The position numbers and the translations under genes are program-made. This document shows positions 1 through 6,300 of a stretch of DNA of 12,227 nt, in pieces. Source of the DNA: Gelidibacter sp039916245 (GTDB taxonomy: Bacteria; Bacteroidota; Bacteroidia; Flavobacteriales; Flavobacteriaceae); NCBI RefSeq assembly GCF_039916245.1, contig NZ_JBDSLS010000083.1, positions 1 through 12,227 of the forward strand. Reading direction: 5' to 3'. The first letter of the stretch is position 1. Each line of letters begins with the position of its first letter. The notes beneath the pieces were generated by a model that made no database searches, was not told the DNA's origin, and saw nothing but the letters and a program-made list of their open reading frames with translations.

Positions 1-92
1 ACCTGATTTTCTTTTATTTTTGGTCTTTCTACGTCGTTAAATGCCAAATTATCCTGCACGTCTCCGTAGCCTGTTATTTGTAATGCCTTCAT
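1..92 (-). CDS. Zinc-type alcohol dehydrogenase / quinone oxidoreductase (MDR family), N-terminal part
   Basis: Only the first 30 codons lie in the window; the gene runs off the left edge. The minus strand from the ATG at 92-90 reads MKALQITGYGDVQDNLAF and continues through NDVERPKIKENQ. This has the usual opening of medium-chain dehydrogenases/reductases: MKA followed by a short strand, a G-Y-G turn, then a second strand leading to an x-RPK/P-x-x-G/E segment that begins the GroES-like domain. Such proteins carry out NAD(P)-dependent redox of alcohols, aldehydes or quinones in the cytoplasm. Neither the catalytic zinc ligands nor the Rossmann fold is visible, so the subtype (zinc-dependent or quinone-reductase-like) cannot be decided. 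It is oriented away from the rest of the window and is probably unrelated in function to it. Confidence 0.7.
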   Translation of the reverse strand, partial: MKALQITGYGDVQDNLAFNDVERPKIKENQ

Positions 93-716
93 AGTTGTTG
101 TAATTTGTTTTCTATTTTTAAAACTGCGTATTGCTTTTTTAGACCCTAAGTTTTCCGGATCTCCGTAAGATAATTACATGAGCAAATCTTATTTTGATGG
201 TCCACATACAGGGATTTTATGAGTGTTTTTTCTGTTTGCAGATTTCAAGGCAACTAGCTTATTTTATGTCGACAATCGCTCAGCAGATATTTGTGAGGCC
301 AAATTTCGTCGTAACATTACGATCATTCGTACCATATCTATATAATGGTTATCTAAGAAGCACTTGTCTTTTCAAGTCCTCTTAAAATGTCTTTAGATTC
401 TGGAATGATACGTTTTGAGCCTATTCAATAACCTGTATAATAAAGGTAGATTTCCGTTTGCTGTATGAATTACAAAGTCGGAAATAATAATTATAAGATT
501 CTCACTTAAAGACGCTTAAACCATCTGAAAGAAAAATTGTTCTGAATTACTTTCGGAAAAAGTTAAGCAACAAGTTTTGAAGTAAATTTTAAAATGGATT
601 GATCTCAAACAGATGCTTGGGCTAAGATCATTTGATGGGTAGAAAATGTAATAAATCAAAGTGAGTTTTGCACAACTTAAAATCGCACATCTCACTTGAC
701 AAAAAAGTTTTATGAA

Positions 717-759
717 ATACTACCTTCTATGCAAATAGGTTTTGCTAAGAAGGCAGTAT
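717..759. repeat. Two-tier imperfect hairpin
   Basis: The outer arms ATACTACCTTCT (717-728) and AGAAGGCAGTAT (748-759) pair over 12 bases with one A/C mismatch. The inner arms GCAAA (731-735) and TTTGC (741-745) pair perfectly around a five-base loop, with a 2x2 internal bulge between the two stems. No T tract directly follows on the plus strand. On the minus strand a T6 run occurs about ten bases beyond the outer arm, so it could be a poor terminator about 145 bases past the MoxR-like gene. It could equally be a structured RNA or a repeat-family relic. Confidence 0.5.
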
Positions 760-837
760 CAATATTTGTGAAATCATTTTGAAAACCCCATTCAAATTTT
801 AGATGATATTTAATGATTTATTCGTGCTACTTAGTGA

Positions 838-863
838 AACCTGCCTGAACGGATGGGCAGGTT
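838..863. repeat. REP-like GC-rich palindrome downstream of the MoxR-like gene
   Basis: AACCTGCC (838-845) and GGCAGGTT (856-863) are perfect inverted arms of eight bases around a ten-base loop. The element is far richer in G and C than the DNA around it and lies 40 bases beyond the stop of the minus-strand MoxR-like gene. Short CCTGCC/GGCAGG palindromes are common intergenic repeats in flavobacterial genomes (from general knowledge; not checked here). It may act as a 3'-end hairpin that stops or protects the transcript, but only a TTT run follows on the minus strand, so intrinsic termination is not assured. Confidence 0.55.
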
Positions 864-902
864 AGTGCCTAAAAAGGGTATCTTGCCTATTTGATGAAAT
901 CC

Positions 903-2369
903 CTAAATTCCACTTATAAAACTTCCATAAGGATCTTTAAACTGCATCCCTTCTGAAAATCTAAACTTGTTCAGTTGTTTGAATTCCACCAAAGCCCAAA
1001 GCACAAATTCTTTTACAAAATAACTGTCTTCTTTGGACAGATTAGGCTGATGTTCCTTCAATAAAACATCTAAAGGCGAAATGGAATCCAACAAGGCTTT
1101 ATAGTCCTTATCCGTTAAATCATCTAATAGTTCAAAGCCATCCTTCTGATTAAAAAACCAGGATATAATATCGTCATAGGCTGTTTCTGAATCTTCTTTT
1201 TTCAGTTTTTCAATCTTAGGAAAAAACTCATCAAACAGACTTTTAACCGCCTCTCCAATTAAATTGTAAGCCACCACGGCAGCACCTTCCTGCTCGCCTT
1301 CATAAACCAATTCTATTTTACCAGTTATGGATGGAATAATACCCACAAAATCACTCAAACGCACCATGGTTTTGTGATCTCCTGCTTTTAAGGCACGACG
1401 CTCGGCTGTACTCAACAAGTTTTCTAAAGCTGTTATGCTCAAACGCGCACTCACGCCACTTTTGGTATCTACAAAGTCGCTTTCTCGGGCTTCAAAAACA
1501 ATCTGCTCTAATAAATCTCTTGCCAGATCAGGAATCGAAACCATCTCCTTCTGACTTTCCACTACTTTAGCTTCTTGTTCAGTAATCAATCGTGCGGTTT
1601 CAATGTCAATCGGATAATGGGTCAGAATTTGAGAGCCAATTCGATCTTTCAAAGGCGTTACAATACTGCCTCTGTTGGTATAGTCTTCAGGATTTGCAGT
1701 GAACAAAAATTGGATGTCCAAAGGCAGTCTCAACTTAAATCCTCTAATCTGAATATCGCCTTCCTGCAAAATATTAAATAAGGCCACCTGAATTCTGGCT
1801 TGTAAATCGGGCAATTCATTAATCACGAAAACACACCGGTTCGCACGCGGTATCATTCCATAATGAATCACACGGTCATCGGCATAACTCAATTTTAAAT
1901 TCGCGGCTTTAATTGGATCCACATCGCCAATCAAATCGGCCACCGTCACATCGGGAGTGGCCAGTTTTTCGGCAAAACGTTCACTTCTGTGCAGCCAATA
2001 AATAGGTGTGTCATCGCCTTTTTCCTTGATCAATTCTTTGGCATATCTCGAAATGGGATTCAAAGGATCATCATTAATTTCAGAACCCTCCACTACCGGA
2101 ATATACTCGTCCAAAAGATGCAACATCAATCGCGCCAATCGGGTTTTAGCCTGTCCGCGCAATCCTAATAAATTGATATTGTGGCGTGATAAAATAGCAC
2201 GCTCCAATTCTGGGATGACTGTGTTTTCATATCCATGAACCCCTTCAAAAGTGGTTTCTTTGTTCTTTATTTTCTGAATGAGGTTGTCGCGCAACTCGTC
2301 TTTAATCGATTTACTTTGATAGCCTGCTTTTTTTAATTCGCCTAATGTTTTTATTTTTTCTTGTTTCAT
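903..2369 (-). CDS. MoxR-like AAA+ ATPase
   Basis: A 488-residue cytoplasmic AAA+ ATPase of the MoxR / magnesium-chelatase-I-like group. Numbered from the ATG at 2369: Walker A is GLRGQAKT (69-76); the Walker B position reads FVINELPDL, with Asn184-Glu185 where most AAA+ proteins have Asp-Glu; sensor 1 lies in FTANPEDY (Asn226); a probable arginine finger is in LKDRIG (Arg243); a sensor-2 arginine is in SGVSARLS (Arg309). The last ~150 residues are helical and match no family I recognise. Such ATPases usually act with a VWA-domain partner as a remodelling or metal-insertion chaperone, and a VWA gene lies directly upstream on the same strand, 174 bases away. A GTG at 2399 would add ten residues (start MLRFVSETRN). 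The ATG is preferred because MKQEK is a more typical start, but this is not certain. The substrate is unknown. Confidence 0.85.
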   Translation of the reverse strand: MKQEKIKTLGELKKAGYQSKSIKDELRDNLIQKIKNKETTFEGVHGYENTVIPELERAILSRHNINLLGLRGQAKTRLARLMLHLLDEYIPVVEGSEINDDPLNPISRYAKELIKEKGDDTPIYWLHRSERFAEKLATPDVTVADLIGDVDPIKAANLKLSYADDRVIHYGMIPRANRCVFVINELPDLQARIQVALFNILQEGDIQIRGFKLRLPLDIQFLFTANPEDYTNRGSIVTPLKDRIGSQILTHYPIDIETARLITEQEAKVVESQKEMVSIPDLARDLLEQIVFEARESDFVDTKSGVSARLSITALENLLSTAERRALKAGDHKTMVRLSDFVGIIPSITGKIELVYEGEQEGAAVVAYNLIGEAVKSLFDEFFPKIEKLKKEDSETAYDDIISWFFNQKDGFELLDDLTDKDYKALLDSISPLDVLLKEHQPNLSKEDSYFVKEFVLWALVEFKQLNKFRFSEGMQFKDPYGSFISGI

Positions 2370-2399
2370 GTTTCTTGTTTCACTGACAAACCTTAACAC

Positions 2400-2415
2400 T
2401 TCCGAACTTTCGGAA
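2400..2415. repeat. 16-base palindrome upstream of the MoxR-like gene
   Basis: TTCCGAACTTTCGGAA has perfect seven-base arms around a two-base centre and lies about 30 bases before the preferred ATG at 2369. As DNA it could be an operator; as RNA it could form a six-base stem with an ACTT loop. On the plus strand it is followed by a T run, but no plus-strand gene ends here. The minus strand also shows AAGGTTTG at 2394-2387, one base off the TAnnTTTG promoter consensus. The MoxR-like gene may therefore have its own promoter next to this palindrome; this is inference. Confidence 0.4.
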
Positions 2416-2473
2416 TTTTTTCAGTTAATCAGATGTTTATATTTTTTAAATCGAAAAGTCTTTGAAAACCTAA

Positions 2474-2510
2474 CGAGCTACTTCAAACTTCGAGCTCCAT
2501 ACGTCGAGCT
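2474..2510. repeat. Triplicated CGAGCT hexamer in the VWA-MoxR gap
   Basis: The hexamer CGAGCT (AGCTCG on the coding strand) occurs at 2474-2479, 2491-2496 and 2505-2510, with start-to-start steps of 17 and 14 bases, interleaved with CTTCAAACTTCG-type sequence. It occupies the 174-base gap between the VWA stop and the MoxR-like ATG, unusually long for a functional pair. It resembles the low-complexity intergenic filler seen in flavobacteria; no function is apparent. Confidence 0.35.
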
Positions 2511-2543
2511 ACGAACCTCTAATAATTACCCTCTACCATCTTT

Positions 2544-3677
2544 TTAACTTCCCCTAATCCGCTTTTTCCTATTCGTTTCATAATCCTCAAAAATCATTTC
2601 ACCCAAACCTTTAAGTCCGGTGTAGAACGCCTTACCTTGATTAGCTTCTGTAAATTCCTTTACAAATCGCATCAAATACGGATCTTGCGCAATCATAAAC
2701 GTGGTTATCGGAATGTGTAAGCGTCGTGCTTGCTGTGCCATAGCATAGCATTTATTCATGATATACGGATTTAAACCCGCACTGTCCTTATAATATTGTC
2801 CATCCGGAAGGCGTAAACAACTCGGTTTCCCATCGGTAATCATAAAAATTTGTTTGTTGGTATTCCGTTTTCTTCGCAGTAAATCCATAGCCAACTGTAA
2901 TCCGGCAACGGTATTGGTGTGATAAGGACCAACTTTTAAATAGGGTAAATCCTTGATTTCAATTTGCCAGGCGTCATTCCCAAATACTATAATATCCAAA
3001 GTGTCTTTTGGATACCGCGTGGTAATCAATTCAGATAAGGCCATCGCCACTTTCTTTGCAGGCGTAATCCGGTCTTCACCATATAAAATCATACTGTGAC
3101 TGATATCGATCATTAATACCGTGCTCATTTGCGATTTATGCAAAGTCTCCTCAACTACCAAATCATCTTCCGATAGCTTAAAGTCGCCAATGCCGTGATT
3201 GATTTGTGCATTTTTCAAACTCTCGGTCATGGACACTTTATCTAAAGCATCCCCAAATTGATACTCTCTGAAATCGCCTGTATGCTCATCGCCGATACCC
3301 GGACTTTTGCTTTTGTGATTGCCCTGACCACTGCGTTTGATTTGTCCGAAAATTTGATCGAGGGCTTGTTGTCGGATGGCGCGCTCGGTTTTAGCGGTAA
3401 TCGCCATTCCTCCGCCATTGCCATCGGGATCAATTTCTTCTTTGATGAAACCTTTTTGCTTGAGATCTTCAATAAAATCATCAATGGTATATTCGGGCGT
3501 CGTTAATTTATATTCTTTGTCCAATTCGCGCAGCCAATCAATAGCTTCGTCAAAATCTCCAGAAGTGTGGGTTATCAACTCCGTGAAAATCTCAAAAAGC
3601 TTATCAAAAGGCGACTGAAAGGGTGCTTCGTAGGTTTTAAAGACAAAACCTTTACGTTTTAGATTCTTGTGTGTCAT
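2544..3677 (-). CDS. VWA-domain protein, partner of the MoxR-like ATPase
   Basis: A 377-residue protein with no signal peptide or membrane segment, so probably cytoplasmic. Residues 1-120 are charged and helical, 120-180 form a Gly/Lys/Asp-rich linker, and a von Willebrand A domain runs from about 184 to 370. The metal-ion-dependent adhesion site is intact: Asp191-Ile-Ser193-His-Ser195 (DISHS) after a hydrophobic strand, a Thr in YHTNTVAGL (254 or 256), and Asp282 in MITDGKPS. VWA proteins beside MoxR ATPases are thought to bring substrates to the ATPase through this metal site (known for the class; the substrate here is not evident). It lies first in the pair; the MoxR-like gene follows 174 bases on. 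The ATG at 3677 is the first in frame. It is divergent from the S9 peptidase with 171 bases between the starts. Confidence 0.85.
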   Translation of the reverse strand: MTHKNLKRKGFVFKTYEAPFQSPFDKLFEIFTELITHTSGDFDEAIDWLRELDKEYKLTTPEYTIDDFIEDLKQKGFIKEEIDPDGNGGGMAITAKTERAIRQQALDQIFGQIKRSGQGNHKSKSPGIGDEHTGDFREYQFGDALDKVSMTESLKNAQINHGIGDFKLSEDDLVVEETLHKSQMSTVLMIDISHSMILYGEDRITPAKKVAMALSELITTRYPKDTLDIIVFGNDAWQIEIKDLPYLKVGPYHTNTVAGLQLAMDLLRRKRNTNKQIFMITDGKPSCLRLPDGQYYKDSAGLNPYIMNKCYAMAQQARRLHIPITTFMIAQDPYLMRFVKEFTEANQGKAFYTGLKGLGEMIFEDYETNRKKRIRGS

Positions 3678-3725
3678 AGCTTCATAAAAATACGATTTTT
3701 TGTGCGACCTATAAATCTATTAACA

Positions 3726-3742
3726 TCGATTTTGTAAATCGA
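3726..3742. promoter_or_regulatory. Perfect palindrome between the VWA and S9 peptidase genes (possible operator)
   Basis: TCGATTT (3726-3732), TGT, AAATCGA (3736-3742) form seven-base perfect arms around three bases, roughly a third of the way along the divergent intergenic region from the VWA side. On the minus strand TAGATTTA (3719-3712), one base off TAnnTTTG, sits just inside it. The palindrome would then cover the upstream half of a VWA promoter. This suggests a repressor or activator site, but no regulator is identified. Confidence 0.35.
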
Positions 3743-3759
3743 ATCATTCTGTTTTTTAT

Positions 3760-3790
3760 TACCTTTAAGCCAACTCTCTGAAATAGAGAG
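3760..3790 (+). promoter_or_regulatory. Weak -7 element and 5' hairpin ahead of the S9 peptidase gene
   Basis: TACCTTTA (3760-3767) matches TAnnTTTG except at the last base; no TTG lies at the usual 17-19-base spacing. It is followed by CTCTCT (3774-3779) and AGAGAG (3785-3790), a six-base stem with a five-base loop, near where transcription would begin. The hairpin could protect the 5' end of the message. Start codon at 3849. Confidence 0.3.
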
Positions 3791-3848
3791 ATTAAATCGA
3801 ATAACTCCTAAGTTAAGAGTCTCTACTAATCAATCAAAACACTAAAAC

Positions 3849-5768
3849 ATGAAACACATTATTTTTGCACTTTCAATTCTGCTTTGCATTTCCTGCAAGG
3901 ACAAAAAAGAGGAAAAAAAAGATACTGCCGTCAAAGTTGCGCAGTACACTATTGAACAATTTATGGACAACGAAGCCGTTAGCGGCGGAAGTTTTTCCTT
4001 TGACAATTCCAAAATCCTAATCTCAAGCAATCGCTCAGGAATCTTCAATGTCTACACGATTCCAACCTCTGGAGGCAGCTACACGCCTGTTACGGCATCG
4101 GACAGCACGTCCTATTTTGCGCAATCCTTTTTCCCGAACGATGACCGTATGTTATTATCGGCAGATGGAAATGGCGATGAAATCAGCCATATTTATTTAA
4201 GGGACACTAACGGAGTCATTACGGATTTAACGCCGGACAAAGGCGCCAAAACGGAGTTTTATGGTTGGGCCGATGATGGGCAGTCCTTCTATTTTGGATC
4301 CAATAAGATGAACCCAAAGTTTTTTGATGTGTATGAGATGGGTATTGCCGATTTCCGCGCCAAAATGATTTATCAAAACAATGACGGCTTGAATTTTAAT
4401 GGCATCTCCAAGGATAAAAACTACATCGCCTTGGTACAATCTTTAAACACTAATGACAGCGACTTGTATGTTTATAACGTGAAGACAAGAGAAAAATCTA
4501 AAGTGAATAGCGATCAAAGCGGCAATTCAGCACAAGACTTTTATCCTGACAGCGCTTCACTTTTATACACCACAGATGATGGCGTCGAATTCTCCTATTT
4601 GATGAAATACGATCTCAGAACCAAGGAAAAATCAAATGTGCTTCAAAAGCCATGGGATATTACGGGCGCTGGTTTTACTAAAAAGGGGACATATATGGTC
4701 GTTTATGTGAATGAAGACGGCAAAAATGTAATTGAAGTCATCAATACGGCTACCAACATGCCTATTGATTTACCCAATTTTGGAGATCAGAGTATAACCA
4801 GCGTCAGTTTTAGTAGTGATGAAAAATGGATGAGCATGTATGTTGGTGGTTCGAATATGCCTTCCAATTTATATACCTATAATTTTGAAACTAAAGAACA
4901 ACACCAATTGACCAACGTTTTAAATGAAGCCATTCGTCCAGAAGATTTGGTTACCGCCACGGTTGTCCGCTACAAATCGTTTGATGGTGTTGAAGTTCCT
5001 GCTATTTACTATTTGCCGCATCAAGCTTCAAAAGACAATAAGGTTCCTGCTATGGTTTGGGTGCATGGCGGTCCCGGCGGACAAACCCGTCAAGGATTTA
5101 GTTCCTTTATTCAATATATGGTCAATCATGGTTATGCGGTGTTAGCCGTAAACAATCGTGGCAGCAGCGGTTATGGCAAAACGTTTTATCAAATGGACGA
5201 TTTAAACCATGGCGAAAAAGATTTACAAGATTGTGTGGAAGGTAAAAATTGGTTGGCTACACAACCGGAAATCGATGGGGACAAAATCGGCATTATTGGC
5301 GGCTCTTATGGTGGCTACATGACCATGGCAGCACTAACCTTCACTCCTGAAGAATTTAAGGTTGGCGTCAACATCTATGGAGTGACCAATTGGATCCGAA
5401 CTTTAAAAAGTATTCCACCGTATTGGGAATCCATGAGAAAATCACTGTATTTGGAATTGGGAGATCCCTTTACGGCAGACTCTGTCAGACTTAAACGCAT
5501 TTCTCCATTATTTCATACGGATAAAGTAACCAAACCTTTAATCGTTTTACAAGGATCTCAAGATCCAAGAGTGTTGCAAGTAGAATCCGATGAAATTGTT
5601 GCCGGTGTTCGCAAAAATGGCGTTCCTGTTGAATATGTACTCTTTGATGATGAAGGTCATGGATTTGTCAAAAAAGAAAATCAAATAGAAGCTTATAGCA
5701 GAGTGGTTCAATTTTTAGATAAATATTTAAAAAATCCATCTATGGAAAATAAGGAGAAAACTGAATAA
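3849..5768 (+). CDS. S9-family peptidase (prolyl oligopeptidase type), probable lipoprotein
   Basis: A 639-residue serine peptidase of the acylaminoacyl / dipeptidyl peptidase type, which cleaves short peptides. The N-terminus (KH, a hydrophobic run of about 12, then LLCISC at 11-16) looks like a lipoprotein signal with Cys16 as the lipidated residue; Cys at -3 is atypical. The following KDKKEEKKD is highly charged, possibly a surface-export tag of the Bacteroidota kind. Residues 35-370 form a beta-propeller with repeated strand/D-S-D/G-K patterns. The alpha/beta-hydrolase domain (about 375-630) has the oxyanion motif HGGPGG (406-411), nucleophile Ser486 in GGSYGG, Asp572 in GSQDPR and His604 in DEGHGF: a complete triad. 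Length is normal for the family. It stands alone, divergent from the VWA gene, with a repeat array downstream. Envelope location is inferred from the N-terminus. Confidence 0.92.
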   Translation: MKHIIFALSILLCISCKDKKEEKKDTAVKVAQYTIEQFMDNEAVSGGSFSFDNSKILISSNRSGIFNVYTIPTSGGSYTPVTASDSTSYFAQSFFPNDDRMLLSADGNGDEISHIYLRDTNGVITDLTPDKGAKTEFYGWADDGQSFYFGSNKMNPKFFDVYEMGIADFRAKMIYQNNDGLNFNGISKDKNYIALVQSLNTNDSDLYVYNVKTREKSKVNSDQSGNSAQDFYPDSASLLYTTDDGVEFSYLMKYDLRTKEKSNVLQKPWDITGAGFTKKGTYMVVYVNEDGKNVIEVINTATNMPIDLPNFGDQSITSVSFSSDEKWMSMYVGGSNMPSNLYTYNFETKEQHQLTNVLNEAIRPEDLVTATVVRYKSFDGVEVPAIYYLPHQASKDNKVPAMVWVHGGPGGQTRQGFSSFIQYMVNHGYAVLAVNNRGSSGYGKTFYQMDDLNHGEKDLQDCVEGKNWLATQPEIDGDKIGIIGGSYGGYMTMAALTFTPEEFKVGVNIYGVTNWIRTLKSIPPYWESMRKSLYLELGDPFTADSVRLKRISPLFHTDKVTKPLIVLQGSQDPRVLQVESDEIVAGVRKNGVPVEYVLFDDEGHGFVKKENQIEAYSRVVQFLDKYLKNPSMENKEKTE

Positions 5769-5774
5769 ATTAAA

Positions 5775-6216
5775 CCATTAAGCAAGGTAAACTTTTCTTA
5801 ATAGTCTTAATATCTTAAAGCTAACGGTTAAAAAAAAAATAACCATTAAGAAAAATATTAAGGAATTGAGAACATTAAGATTTTAGTTAAACACAACTTA
5901 ATCTTCTTAATACCTTAATAACCTTTATGGTTCAAAAACTACCGTCATTAAAAAATAATATTAAGGAATTGAGGACATTCATTAAGGACTTAGTTAATAA
6001 CAACACAACTTAATCTTCTTAATACCTTAATGATCTTAATGGTTCAAAAAATACAGCCATTAAGGAATTGAGCACATTAAGGACTTAGTTAATAACAACA
6101 CAATTAATCTTCTAATACCTTAATGATCTTAATGGTTCAAAAAACTACAGCCATTAAGGAATTGAGGACATTAAGGATTTAGTTAAAAACAACTAATCTT
6201 CTTAATCTTAATGATT
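5775..6216. repeat. Nested AT-rich tandem array (about five units) downstream of the S9 gene
   Basis: The anchor ATTAAGGAATTGAG recurs at 5857, 5960, 6059 and 6153, giving periods of 103, 99 and 94 bases; a shorter unit without the anchor precedes it (5775-5829). Clear units open with CCATTAAG (5775, 5843, 6057, 6151). Most close with CTTAATGG or a near variant (5930, 6042, 6135, 6216), followed by TTCAAAAA. Each unit is therefore an imperfect inverted repeat around an A/C-rich centre (AACAACACA). Within the right arm CTTAAT recurs every 8-9 bases, and the left arm carries ATTAAGG-like repeats at similar spacing, so a short motif is nested in the long one. No reading frame crosses it. It fills almost all of the 532-base gap. 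Confidence 0.85.
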
Positions 6217-6238
6217 CAAAAAAAACTGAATAAAAACT

Positions 6239-6276
6239 AAAAAACCCTAAGTTATTAAATAGCTTAAGGGTTTTAT
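6239..6276. terminator. Intrinsic terminator of the Fnr-like gene, probably bidirectional
   Basis: AAAACCCT (6241-6248) pairs with AGGGTTTT (6267-6274), extended by AAG/CTT with one bulged A, around a loop of about 11 bases. On the minus strand the stem is followed by TTTTTTAGTTTTTA, a good U-tract 25 bases beyond the stop of the Crp/Fnr gene. On the plus strand TTTTATAGTTTT follows, which could also stop read-through from the S9 gene and repeat array. Confidence 0.75.
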
Positions 6277-6300
6277 AGTTTTACAATTTGATACGTTCTT

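Larger units (their letters stand above)
93..902. other. Long intergenic stretch with inverted repeats, no convincing gene
   Basis: About 810 bases between the oxidoreductase start and the end of the MoxR-like gene. All six frames are broken by frequent stops; the longest plus-strand frame (194-385, 63 codons) has a composition typical of chance translation and no recognisable motif. Visible structure consists of an inverted repeat AAGTGAG (659-665) / CTCACTT (691-697) around a 25-base spacer, a longer hairpin at 717-759 and a GC-rich palindrome at 838-863, the last two listed separately. The first part (93-190) should contain the promoter of the oxidoreductase gene, but no clean TAnnTTTG element could be placed there. 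No tRNA-like or CRISPR-like pattern is seen. Confidence 0.55.

Noticed and set aside
194..385. Plus-strand 63-codon open frame.
   Set aside because: No recognisable motif, aromatic/Cys-rich chance composition, no promoter or coupling to a neighbour.
353..515. Two adjacent short minus-strand frames (515-393, 40 codons; 424-353, 23 codons) that could be read as the end of a frameshifted gene.
   Set aside because: The translated pieces look vaguely protein-like, but each is short enough to occur by chance in AT-rich DNA, no family is recognised, and the upstream sequence is full of stops in every frame.
2400..2422. Palindrome followed by a T run on the plus strand, resembling an intrinsic terminator.
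   Set aside because: No plus-strand gene ends upstream of it; both neighbouring genes are on the minus strand, where no T run follows the stem.
5775..6216. Possible CRISPR array.
   Set aside because: Units are about 100 bases, homologous along their whole length, and have no unique spacers between short identical repeats; no cas gene is present.
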